Positions 1 through 9,636 of a stretch of DNA of 64,000 nt are shown here, piece by piece (the stretch's first letter is position 1; each line of letters opens with the position of its first letter). Made by a program: the position numbers and the translations under genes. The notes beneath the pieces are model-generated. The model worked only from the letters and a program-made list of their open reading frames with translations, was not told the DNA's origin and made no database searches. This DNA comes from Pomphorhynchus laevis (taxonomy: Eukaryota > Acanthocephala > Palaeacanthocephala > Echinorhynchida > Pomphorhynchidae), in contig WNNJ02002315.1 of the NCBI GenBank assembly GCA_012934845.2, forward strand, positions 1-64,000, written 5' to 3'.

Positions 1-2900
1 TTATAATATTTTAATTATTTATATTATAATATTTTTAAACATTCTATCAGTTTTAAGATTGTATTCAGGCAGTTATCAATGTATGAGTTATCGAAATGAT
101 TCGCATTAATAGTAAACAGCCTCTGCGAACCATTGTTGAATTTATTAAATTATAAACCTTGTCCATCGTGCAAGTCTAGCCGATAATATACATATAATGG
201 ATAATGCTAATAAGGTGGTATCTCAAATGAGATACGATTGTTAGCTGTTCATAAATGTAATTTTAATAAGATTATCGTACAAGTGTCTATTCGCAATAAG
301 TTAGTAACATAAAACGGGACTCAGTAGTCAATTCATCAATCATTTAGAGCATGCACTTCAAAGAGTATTTGTACAGAACTTTGTCGATCGGCTTTACCTT
401 ATTCGTCTACGAGCGATTCAATGAAAGTTTATATTTAATCTATAACTTAAATGAGTGAATTAATAAATTAATTTGAACTTTAAGCGATCATGATGTTAAT
501 TTAATTCAAACCTTTAGAATAGAACATAACTCAAACCTTTGAGTTAATTTAACTCGAATTATTAAAACCTCATACTCTTTGACATTAATTCGTCAAGTTA
601 TTTCATGATATTAAAGTACATATTATTTATTAAGAGATAAATTTGTTTCATTATCTCCTCAACAGTAAAGAGTGAAATAAAGTTTTTATTAACATTATAT
701 AAGTTTAAAAAAATGACAAAAAAATCCTTTTTGTCATTGTGATTAAAATGTTACTTTTGCTTTATTTCATGTCCTGGTAATTGAATTGTTTGTATTGATG
801 ACGTAGGCACTGTCGGAAAATTCGATTAATTTTTAATAAAAGTTTATTTTATCACATTATTCTGATTAATAAATAATTAAGACATTTAGTGAACAATCGA
901 TTTACAACAGTGCATATTTTCTAATCTTTGGAGTTTTCCAACATACTTTGTAATAGAATTATATTCCAGTAATTTTGCGAAGGCAAATGTTAACGAAACT
1001 AAGCTTCATCTACAGATAATTTACTGCTCATATTTGAAATTAATCATTTCAAATAGAATACATTATGTATTAGTCAAACAACTTCTATCATATAAGTTGA
1101 AAATTGTGTTTGATTTTTTATTGCATAAAAATTATGATATAAAAACTACGAATTTATGAACGCGTTTCTTATTTTTCGATCTGAAAATTTATCGATTATG
1201 ATGTTAGTAACAAATAAAAGATTAAAGAAAATGACGTATTTGTGCACCGAACAAATATCAATTGAAGCAGTTAGTTTAAATGATTTTTGATGTATCGTTT
1301 TCGGGTCATCGCAGCAATAGGGAAAATAATATGTTTTGTTGATGGCAATAATTGAATAAATGAAGCAAAACGAAAATAAAAGAAGTAAAATTCAACCACA
1401 CAATAAAATATACCACAAATTTGAAGGGACTAAAAGAGGAGTGAGTCGTTGATTATTGCCTTTTAAAGAGAGAAAACTTTCAAACAATCTTCGTGTAAGT
1501 CTATTTTAACAAACGTGCTTGTTATCCTTAGTTCACTATTTTTAACTTGTATAAAGCATAGGGATGTGTTAAGGACGATAACGGTAACTTATAGAACAAA
1601 CTTTAAACGAATGTGTTTATATAAAGCTCGCATCGAATGTTATGTTTTAATATCTGCATAAGTTAAATCATATAATAAATCACAGAAATAATAAATATTA
1701 GAATCTAAATATTAACTTCAGTTGAGATTTTGTCAATTTTTTTTATATAATTCTGTGAATTTTTTTATCGCAGTTGATGTTCCTGTTTTCAAATATCAAG
1801 TAAAAACTTTAAGTCGGGAATCGCTTATTTAAATTATTGACGATAAAATTAAATTATGAATTACATTGTATGAATAGGGCAAATATTTCTGTTTATTCAC
1901 AATAAATTGAAAAGATTTAATAAATAATAAATATGATTAAATATTATTATTTAAATTATTAAATAATAATATTAAATAAGAATGATTTTTAAAAAATATT
2001 ATATCATTGTGAATCAAATTTTATCATTTTTAAAACATTATTTATAAGATAATAATTTATTATTATTTTAAAAATAAAATTGAATTATAAATAACTAAAA
2101 CTAATTAATATAATTATTTTAATATAACATTAAATATATAATATTTAATTAATATATATAATATATTATAATATTACAAATAATACTATTAATATTATAT
2201 ATAATTAATATTATATATAATATTTAATTAATATACTTATTTTTATAATTATTTAGTACAAAATAAACTTAATTATAATTGTATTTTTATCACGAAATAC
2301 TAACATAGTACGTGGAAATGTTTTGCTAAACTGAATTACGAGCACGTACACTCTAAGCTAAAATAAACGCCGGAAGTTTGTACGCCTGAACTTGTTATAA
2401 TTTGTGTTCATTTATTTGCTTATTTTATTCTTATTTACTAGATTACTTATTCAAAATATGATTTCAATGATTTAATTGTAATGCAAAATTGCCGTTATGA
2501 TAAGAGACAGTCATGTCATGTCATTTATCAATAAGCTAAATATAAACTGTAAAATGAATAAAATATACATGCTTAAATCTTTATTTGTAGCTGGACTTTA
2601 CAAACGATAAAGCATTATTTATTTATATATTCCCCAATACTATGAGCATCAAAAAGACAACATTTTTGTTTTGATGCTGGTGAAAAATAGTTTTAATAAA
2701 TTATCATATGTCTTCATGATGATGATATTCTTTTAATGACCAACGAAATAGTTATTCAATAATGAGAAATATTTTTTAATAAAAGGTATTTATTTTGTTG
2801 CATTACCTCAGATATAGTGACTACTGTCCCATTAAAACGCTATTGTGACAATAATCACATTACAAATGAAAATAATAAAAATCATTGTCCGCTATTTAAT
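1..2900. other. AT-rich region without a recognisable gene
   Basis: I see no coding region, RNA gene or recognisable element here. Stops are dense in all six frames. The block around 2040-2270 is almost pure A/T with overlapping AATATT/TTAATA words. It reads as non-coding flank of the transposon cluster. Confidence 0.6.
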
Positions 2901-2912
2901 AGATATTTCCAA

Positions 2913-3118
2913 TTATTAATATATTATTAAATATTATATAAATATAATTATAAAAAACGACAGTATTAAAAATCATGAGAACTTAGAAATTATTGCTCGT
3001 TATTAATTAGTTTTTCTCATTGTTAACATATTATTACATATTATCAAATAAAAGTATAATTATAAAGCAATACGACAGTATTTCAATGCAATTAGGGAGA
3101 AATTATTGATCGTCATTA
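2913..3118. repeat. Diverged tandem duplication, unit about 105 bp
   Basis: Two adjacent segments (about 2913-3006 and 3018-3118) share the same order of words: ATATTATTA, then TATAATTATAAA, then ACGACAGTATT, then GAAATTATTG and a final TTAA. They differ at many positions, so the duplication is old. A weaker third trace lies near 4105-4150. No function is visible; it lies just upstream of the ribozyme-bearing repeats. Confidence 0.45.
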
Positions 3119-3203
3119 AAAAATATATTTTTTATTATATATAATTTAGTAATTTAGTAATTACTAAATTAAAAGCATTTAAATTTAGTAATTTTAAATC
3201 TAA

Positions 3204-3274
3204 AGCATTTAGTAATTTTTATTTAGTAATGATCAGACTAGCGAAATGTCAATAGGTTTGTTTTTTCTAACTGT
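3204..3274 (+). repeat. Left 71-bp direct repeat flanking the ribozyme region
   Basis: This 71-bp segment recurs at 4275-4345 with no gap and about four mismatches counted by eye. Both copies contain TCAATAGGTTTGTTTTTTCT. The pair encloses roughly 1 kb holding the two hammerhead units. It may be a duplicated element end or a very long target duplication. Confidence 0.75.
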
Positions 3275-3285
3275 ATATATACTGT

Positions 3286-3581
3286 TTTTCGAGCTTTAGA
3301 CATTGTTTAAGCGTGTGTTAAGGTGCCTATGGGTGATTATTAAAGTCACGGTACTGATGAGCTCCTTTAGAGCGAAACGCGTATACCGTTGTGGAAGTTT
3401 GTCGTCACACATAGGATGACTGGGCATATGTAGCGACTTTGAATAATGCGAGAATAATTCGGTTATATTTCGATGAGGATATATAGAATGCTGCCTGGTG
3501 TTTATGCCTCTTTATGAGGAAAATATAGTGATTTATTTACGAGTACACCATTGAGTGTCCCAGGGCAGGTGTAACAACAAA
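3286..3581 (+). mobile_element. Ribozyme-bearing unit 1 (PLE pseudo-LTR or retrozyme-like)
   Basis: This is the first of two tandem copies; the second is at 3743-4097, offset 457 bp. Shared blocks run from TTTTCGAGCTTTAGACATTG through the hammerhead core, a conserved stretch with a G·U-containing hairpin around 3401-3420, a GCTGCCTGG word and a final GAGTACACCATT block. Hammerheads in tandem repeats are known from the pseudo-LTRs of Penelope-like elements and from animal retrozymes. PLE RT remnants follow at 4.9-5.3 kb, which favours the former. Unit 1 lacks about 65 AT-rich bases present in unit 2. Confidence 0.7.
3348..3389 (+). ncRNA. Minimal type I hammerhead ribozyme, copy 1
   Basis: All core parts of a hammerhead are present in order. 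Helix I is ACGGUA (3348-3353) pairing perfectly with UACCGU (3384-3389). The CUGAUGA core is at 3354-3360. Helix II is GCUC/GAGC with loop CUUUA. GAAA is at 3374-3377, followed by CGC and the cleavage triplet GUA at 3381-3383. Cleavage is expected after 3383. Helix III has almost no room to form inside one molecule, but ACGCGU (3377-3382) is self-complementary. Two ribozymes could therefore pair, as described for Penelope-like element hammerheads that are thought to act as dimers. Confidence 0.9.
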
Positions 3582-3742
3582 TTATATTTTATATATTTGT
3601 ACACTTGAAAGTGTCTCTATTAAACAGCATTTCTATTAAAAAGAATTTAGTACATGATGCATGGTTAAACTGCAATACGCACTGTCGTGCACAGAGCTTA
3701 TGCTAAATTCCCTCTGATGATTCATATTAAGGGTAGTTCTGC

Positions 3743-4097
3743 TTTTCGAGCTTTAGACATTGTTTAAGCGTGTGTTAAGGTGCCTATGGATGATTATTAA
3801 AGTCACGGTACTGATGAGCTCCGTTAGAGCGAAACGCGTATACCGTTGTAGAAGTTTGTCGTCACACATAGGATGACTGGGCATACGTAGCGACTTTGAA
3901 TATTGCGAGAGTAATTCGGTTCTATTTCTTGGTCTGATGAGGATATATCGAATGCTGCCTGGTCTTTATGCCTCCTTGTGAGGAGGCATAATAAAATAAT
4001 AACATTATTATGTTTTGTTTATTTTATAATTATATATAATACGTAGACTCAGTTCATGAGTACACCATTTGGTGTCCCAGAGTAAGTGTACCAACAA
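3743..4097 (+). mobile_element. Ribozyme-bearing unit 2 (PLE pseudo-LTR or retrozyme-like)
   Basis: Second tandem copy of the unit at 3286. It has the same order of conserved blocks plus about 65 extra AT-rich bases before the final GAGTACACCATT block. A hairpin GCCTCC/GGAGGC lies near 3969-3986 and is weaker in unit 1. A second CUGAUGA occurs near 3933 but lacks GAAA and pairing, so I do not count it as a ribozyme. Confidence 0.7.
3805..3846 (+). ncRNA. Minimal type I hammerhead ribozyme, copy 2
   Basis: Exact repeat of the architecture at 3348: helix I ACGGUA/UACCGU, CUGAUGA core, helix II GCUC/GAGC (loop CGUUA), GAAA, a palindromic ACGCGU helix III strand and a GUA cleavage site ending at 3840. 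The only core-region difference from copy 1 is in the helix II loop, a position free to vary. Cleavage at both copies would release a 457-nt RNA. Confidence 0.9.
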
Positions 4098-4274
4098 TGT
4101 ATATATAATTAAATATTATCAAATAATAATGTGATTATAAAACATAAAATTAGAACAAATGCACTTCCAATTCTGTTGAATACGGACATAAGATTTACTG
4201 AGATAAATCTGAATTTATCATATATGATCTTTCATAAATATGCTATCAGATAGTGTAAATTGCGGGAACTAGTG

Positions 4275-4345
4275 AGCATTTAGTAATTTTTATTTAGTAA
4301 TTATCAGATTAGCGATATATCAATAGGTTTGTTTTTTCTAACTGT
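4275..4345 (+). repeat. Right 71-bp direct repeat flanking the ribozyme region
   Basis: Partner of 3204-3274, 1071 bp downstream in the same orientation, with about four mismatches and no indels. Confidence 0.75.
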
Positions 4346-4899
4346 TCTAGCCCGAAATCGGATTTATAATACAACATTATTTATGCTCTTATTAGTTTAG
4401 GGGAAGCCACCGTAATAAAGATTAAGGAAATTCAGATGACAAGCGGCAAAGTAATCCTCATTACATTTTTGAGTTATCGATGAGAAGTATTTTACTTGAA
4501 GTAAACACACACATATATGTTTAAATAAATCAATTCCTGTAAAATTATATTTCGTTTATATTTTATTATTCAAGAAATATATAAATTGATATATTTTATA
4601 AATTTAGTAGAAAAGGATATAGTAGACATTAATTTAAGGTTTATTTGAATTCATCAATTAAGTTTAGTTCTTAGCAGTCTGCGTTCGGGAAAATTTTATT
4701 AAATTAATCTAATTAGTTTAAATAATTACTTATTATTTTCAGTGAAATCAATCAGTACGGAAAGAATAAATGTAGTAAGGTAGATAAAAAATAATGTACA
4801 AAAATTATTAATTATTAAAATCATTAAATTATTAATTACTAAATTATTAATTAATAAAATCAAAGATTAATTTGATTTTATTTCAATAAAATAAAAATA

Positions 4900-5400
4900 A
4901 CAAGGATAGAAAGTTAAGGAGACTAGAAAATGAACTAAGCGCTAATGGAGTACGAAAAATGAGTTAAAATATATTTAACAATTATTGATAAAGTTAATAG
5001 CATGTTTGTCTTCATACGTAAAAAGCTATATTACGATAAATAGAGAATAGCTATACGAAAATAGAAATATCTATAAAAGATATAATAATAGTTTTTACGA
5101 GAAATTTAACTTACATGCAACCCAATAAAAATACATATGCAGCTCATATATACATTTATATTGAAGCCTAATTTAGTTGCTCTGAGTAAGATACAATGAA
5201 GTAATTAAAACACAAATCAAAAAATATGAATAATCGAAATAAATACAGGATTATAACACTATTTCAGTATTAATTCATCTAATAGAGAAATATGAGCTGA
5301 ACTAATGAAATATAAAAAACACTTTGAAGTTAATACACTTTAAACAACACTACATTTAATAATTTAAAATAAATTGTATAATATATAGATAAATATACGC
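4900..5400 (+). mobile_element. Decayed Penelope-like element, RT remnant
   Basis: Around 4960-5040 the sequence encodes words like IIDK, FVFI and KKLYYD. They match the better preserved PLE at 32.2 kb (TTIDKASNNFVFICKKLYYD). Further on, 5210-5280 aligns with PLE sequence at 11865-11940 (CACTATTTCAGTATTAATT). Reading frames are badly broken. Together with the ribozyme units upstream and PLE end motifs downstream, this suggests one old PLE covering about 3.2-5.76 kb. Confidence 0.6.
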
Positions 5401-5479
5401 GAATTTATGTAATAATAATTATGGCACATTAATTTGTTGCACATTTATTTGCAACAAAATAAATAACTGGAAAATTTTT

Positions 5480-5610
5480 ATAATATAAATATTACGATTA
5501 TTACGACTAAATATTAAGACTAATATATAAATATTACGACTAAACATAACGACTAATATAAATATTACGACTATTACTACTGAGGCTATAAATATTACGA
5601 CTAACGAAGA
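5480..5610 (+). repeat. Degenerate minisatellite of TAAATATTACGACTAA-like units
   Basis: About six imperfect repeats of an ATAAATATTACGACTA word, with units between about 15 and 30 bp, fill this stretch. It sits between the PLE RT remnant and the PLE terminal motif, so it may be an expanded part of the element's untranslated end. Confidence 0.7.
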
Positions 5611-5654
5611 TTATTTAGAATTGCAAAGTGTCATATATAAAACCAGACACGTAA

Positions 5655-5760
5655 AACAGTTATAAAGTTATAGAAAATTTATAACTGTTCCAGCAAATTA
5701 CAATTGACAAAGACTTAATCGCCGAAACGTCTTAAATAAATCATTAATTTTCGCAACTGC
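5655..5760 (+). other. PLE terminal region with CGAAACGT motif
   Basis: An inverted repeat, AACAGTTATAAA (5655-5666) with TTTATAACTGTT (5678-5689), is followed by GCCGAAACGTCTTAAATAAA. A GCCGAAACGT word followed by AATAAA is, to my knowledge, a frequent feature of Penelope-type element ends. I infer the terminal repeat of the decayed PLE. Confidence 0.5.
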
Positions 5761-5848
5761 TTGTATTATTCGGGTTTATTAATTGAATTGAGCTATATGG
5801 CTGACATCCCATTAGAGGATCCCCGAATGTGGTCAAACAATTATCTTA

Positions 5849-5932
<84 letters not shown>
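5849..5932. repeat. (TA)n dinucleotide microsatellite
   Basis: An uninterrupted run of about 40 TA units. It is a simple repeat; a short open frame through it (Ile-Tyr repeats) is not a gene. Confidence 0.97.
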
Positions 5933-5934
<2 letters not shown>

Positions 5935-6035
5935 ATTAGAATATTTTTGAAACTGGCGCTCTGGGTCCATCAAAGACTCTTTTATATATAATAAGTATTA
6001 ATTGAAGCAGAGTTTGGAAATATATATTTTTTTAA

Positions 6036-6164
6036 AATTACAACGTTTCGAGCGCAACCGCTCTTTTTCAAGTTATTTACAGTATGATTAAATTCATATC
6101 ATACTTATTTAATCATACTGTAAATAACTTGAAAAAGAGCGGTTGCGCTCGAAACGTTGTAATT
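6036..6164. repeat. Perfect 58-bp inverted repeat with a 13-nt loop
   Basis: Bases 6036-6093 and 6107-6164 are exact reverse complements. Each arm contains GAGCGGTTGCGCTCGAAACG, itself holding a small GAGCG/CGCTC stem and the CGAAACGT(T) word seen at PLE ends. This suggests a PLE terminus duplicated in inverted orientation. The perfect match means it is recent or kept by gene conversion. Confidence 0.92.
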
Positions 6165-6204
6165 CATGTAACCATGTTATGCGAAAACAATAATATTACA
6201 CTCG

Positions 6205-6930
6205 TCAAACATCCTTATATATGCTCATGCACCCACACAATGCATACACGATATCGGTATTTCTGCCTCCAACTGTCTTTCTTCTATCTACGAACGTCTC
6301 TCCAATCTCCATCTCGTTCTAAACCCAGACATGTCTAAAATAATGTGGATCATCCCCCGTAAACCAAATATATCTCCTCCCATTGTATCTTTTGCCTCAT
6401 CGATCATCTCCATAATACACAATCTCACTTTCTTAGGCTTCCATTTCGATAATCACCTTTCCCATAAACCCTTCGTCCGTGACAAGGTCTGCTCGTCTAA
6501 CTTAATTCTCCGTGACATCCGGCGTATTCGTCTCCTTATCGACTTCCGTTCTTGTATGTCTCTTTTTTCATCGCTTCTCTTCCCTAAAATCGTTTACTGC
6601 TTCAGCCTTTTCGCCGATTCTCCAAAATCCATCATCCTACCCCTACAACGCATAATCAACTTCGCCGTTCGAGTGATCCTAAGTTTCCGTCGCTTTGACC
6701 ACACATCCACATATCTTGCCCAAATCTCCTGGCCTACCATCCACATCCGCATTAACTCCGGCTTCTTCTCGTTACTTTTCGTCTCATCACTGTCGGTTCC
6801 CCATCGTTCATCAACCACCCTGTCTTAGACGACACTCGTCCCACCTCTCTATTACTGCGTTCTCGTAATTCCCTCTTACTCTACGTTCCCAATTACTCTT
6901 ACCACTACAGTCTCTGATTTTTCCTCGTCG
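6205..6930 (+). mobile_element. L2-like LINE fragment, distal part of RT
   Basis: This internal fragment aligns with the better copy at 37.3-38.7 kb, beginning just after the YADD region and ending before the element's 3' hairpin. The frame from 6331 reads FVRDKVCSSNLILRDIRRIR, then LLFPKI, LPLQRIINFAVRV and SWPTIHIRI, the thumb and connection region of L2/CR1-group RTs. It lacks endonuclease, catalytic RT core and tail, so it is inactive. Divergence from the 37-kb copy is clear, so it is an older insertion. Confidence 0.8.
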
Positions 6931-6934
6931 CCGT

Positions 6935-8380
6935 TCCCATTGTATATGTCATACCATGTCCCAAAACACATGGTACACCATATATTATTTTATATTATTA
7001 ATTCATTTTTATGTAAAAATTATTTTATTTTTTAGTATTATACAATGTCATTCTAAATTTGCATATTTGTATAAAATATACATACAAATAATAGTAAACA
7101 AGACCTATCTAAATACAAGCTCAGATAATGTATTTTTAATTTAGAAAAATTACATTAAATAATAATTTAATAATTAAAAATCATATTAAATTATAATAAT
7201 TTTAATAATTAATAAATTATTAAAACCATACTACGTCATGTAAACATATTAATTACAATTAAAATTATTATTAATTTAAACTAAAAAATAAAACCTGACA
7301 AATTAAATTGAGCAATGTACTCGTTTTAAGTTTCTTTGACTCATCCTGTTTTCATAGGTTGTATCGTTAGTGAATACACTCCACCATGTATAAAACCAAT
7401 CAAGTACATTCCATATGTAATCATCCTTAATGCCAAGCCAAATGTTTCGAAAGAAACTGAGCACGGTTGTAAAAACATTAACCATATCTGAAACTGAGTA
7501 AATAATAATTAACATATTAATTATTAGTAAATAATCAACAACCATTTTTGTACAACAAAACAAGTTCAAAATTGCATTTATTTGAATATCACTATGTCCA
7601 ATCACTATGTTTGTTTGCAAAGGAACGGTAAATAAATTTCCTTACACAAGAAATTAAAAAGAACACTCATAAACATAAGGATTTGATTTGAAGAGTAGGA
7701 AGAATCAATGAAAAAGTAATCAAAAGCAAACAGTAAGACAAGTTTGGTTTATTAATAAATATAAATTGACAATTAATTTAGAGTGAACAAAGTTCGAAGA
7801 TTGATGAAATAAAAATATTCGGTCAATTAGTCAAACAAAGTTAACGGGAAATCTAACAAATACTTTCGGAATCTGCATCGAAAGTTACAAAGGTGTATAT
7901 ATTAAAAAAGGATGGCATATTTTTTAAAAAGTTACTGAAAAATAAAAAATAACAAAAAATGATTAAGTTCAATTTCCTCGACTATATTGTGCACATGATA
8001 AACTTGAATTTTGTAGACGAGTTACTAAATTTCAAGAGTTTCCAGAACAGAAAATAATTTAATGCATATTAAGAATTGTTTTTCGAAAAAACATTATATA
8101 TAAATATTTTTTTAAATCAATTCAAACAAACTGTTTGTTAAAAGATGCTTACAATTTACAAGTTCCGCACGCTTTTCCAAATTAAAATGTCGCAAAGCTA
8201 CAATTACACAGCTCTCTCTCTATTTTTGTGTTACAAAATCAGCGTAAGAAATCAGTCATTTTATGATCATTCATAAATTGTGCCGCTATTTAAAACATAT
8301 GACTTGAGTGTTCTTAATTGACCTTACCACATAGATTCCTCTATATATTTAATCATTGACTCATCTCCGTTGTTTTGCTT
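6935..8380. other. AT-rich region with no supported gene
   Basis: The only longer open frame is on the minus strand at 7303-7620 (105 codons, hydrophobic, no in-frame ATG near its start). It matches nothing I recognise. Otherwise the region is AT-rich with dense stops. The last few hundred bases may be decayed 3' sequence of the minus-strand PLE that follows. Confidence 0.5.
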
Positions 8381-8399
8381 GACTATTTGCGTAACCATT

Positions 8400-9010
8400 T
8401 TGTATTATTATTTTCTGGATTATTGTTTTTAGAGTAAAGTATTGATTTGATGTTCGTCCTTCTGTGGTTTAGCCTTTCACTTAATGATCATTTTGAATCT
8501 CCTATATATTGAAGGTAACATTTTTTACACCTGCCTACATATATAATGTTTTTAGTCATGCAACAGTCATTACATTTAATAAATATTTTAGATCTATAGA
8601 TGATATTAATATTGTAGCTGATTTGACTATGCATTTGGATACTTTGCTAATTTTAATCGTTTACAGTTCGTACAATCACATTGTTCACGCGGATAATGAT
8701 TTCTCATGTTTGAATCAAATTTCGATTTGACTAAATAGGTACTAATTTTATATGTTAACTGGGAGCAAATACAGAGTTCAGTATAATTGATGTAAGATAT
8801 AGAGCAGGCAAGTTTATATGCTTTGTTGATATCTCTATTTATTTCTGCATTTTCGGTAAGAGACGCCATCAGTAGTAAACGTTTACTTCGTCGTGATCTT
8901 ACTTTAAAAAACTCTCTGTATATAGTTCCGTTTGTATATCCAAAAGATATCTGTATGTTTCAATATAAGAAAGGTTGTTCTCAAACTAGTAGTCTACAGA
9001 ACAGATTCTT
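8400..9010 (-). mobile_element. Penelope-like element 3' part: RT tail and GIY-YIG endonuclease
   Basis: Reading the minus strand, the frame from about 8870 down gives an RT-connection segment (YKISTYLVKSKFDSN), a cysteine pair (CDCTNC), then CNDCCMTKNIIYVGRCKKCY and LQYIGDSK, followed after one stop by LSERLNHRRTNIK. This is the PLE layout: a zinc-like linker and a GIY-YIG nuclease beginning IIYVG...QYIG, with the family's conserved R and H residues downstream. GIY-YIG makes the nick that primes PLE insertion. The copy is 5'-truncated, with several stops, and is certainly inactive. Confidence 0.8.
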
Positions 9011-9069
9011 TAAAACAATGTCTACGGATGGTTTCACCTACGGAAAATCAATATGTACGAAGACGAGAT

Positions 9070-9636
9070 AGGAGAAACATGCGTGCCTATAATAGTTGAA
9101 TCGAACTTCGATTGAAGATAAGCAGAAAATTTATGTGAATAGAGAGTGCTAACAGAGGTAAAACGCGACAATTTGGTGCTGAGAGTATTCCATTTATATC
9201 TTAGATTGGGGAAGATAAAAGCTTGTTCTTACAAAAGAGCAAAAACTTACTACGCAGAGGGGAGTGGTGAGATCTGCGAAGAGCTAAATAGTTGCTGTGC
9301 TTATCAATTAGATAGAAGTGTGAGAACGCTCCAGGAAACAAAGGTAGGCTGTAGGCAACGACGTAGAAGACACTTCGAACGAATACAATAAGAGTAAAAC
9401 CGAGTTGCACAATACGTTCGATGGTGAGAAAAAAGTTGACATGGAAGAATATTGTCGAGTATAGAATAGAGTTCAGAATAAAAGAGATTATACAATAGTC
9501 CGGATGTTAGAGAGTGAAATACGAGGACATTAGAGAAGAGGCAATTATTAAATAACGAAAAAAGGAAGATCGAGACGTTTATACTGTCGATGGGCAATAG
9601 GAGACGCAGAGAAGGAGCATAGAATAGAAAAAGAGG
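9070..9636 (+). other. Purine-rich stretch ahead of an RLE-type LINE copy
   Basis: The plus strand is rich in A and G (GAGAAG, AGAGAG words) with no family I recognise. A short open frame (9146-9391) looks like low-complexity sequence. It may be the 5' untranslated part of the LINE starting near 9637. Confidence 0.35.

Noticed and set aside
3925-3960. Possible third hammerhead (CUGAUGAGGAUAUAUCGAAU)
   Set aside because: GAAA is GAAU, helices I and III do not pair, and unit 1 lacks the CUGAUGA at this place.
5761-5991. Open frame with a long Ile-Tyr repeat
   Set aside because: It is a (TA)n microsatellite read in frame; no start context or homology.
7303-7620. 105-codon hydrophobic open frame on the minus strand
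   Set aside because: No ATG near its start, no recognised motif, AT-rich; likely chance.
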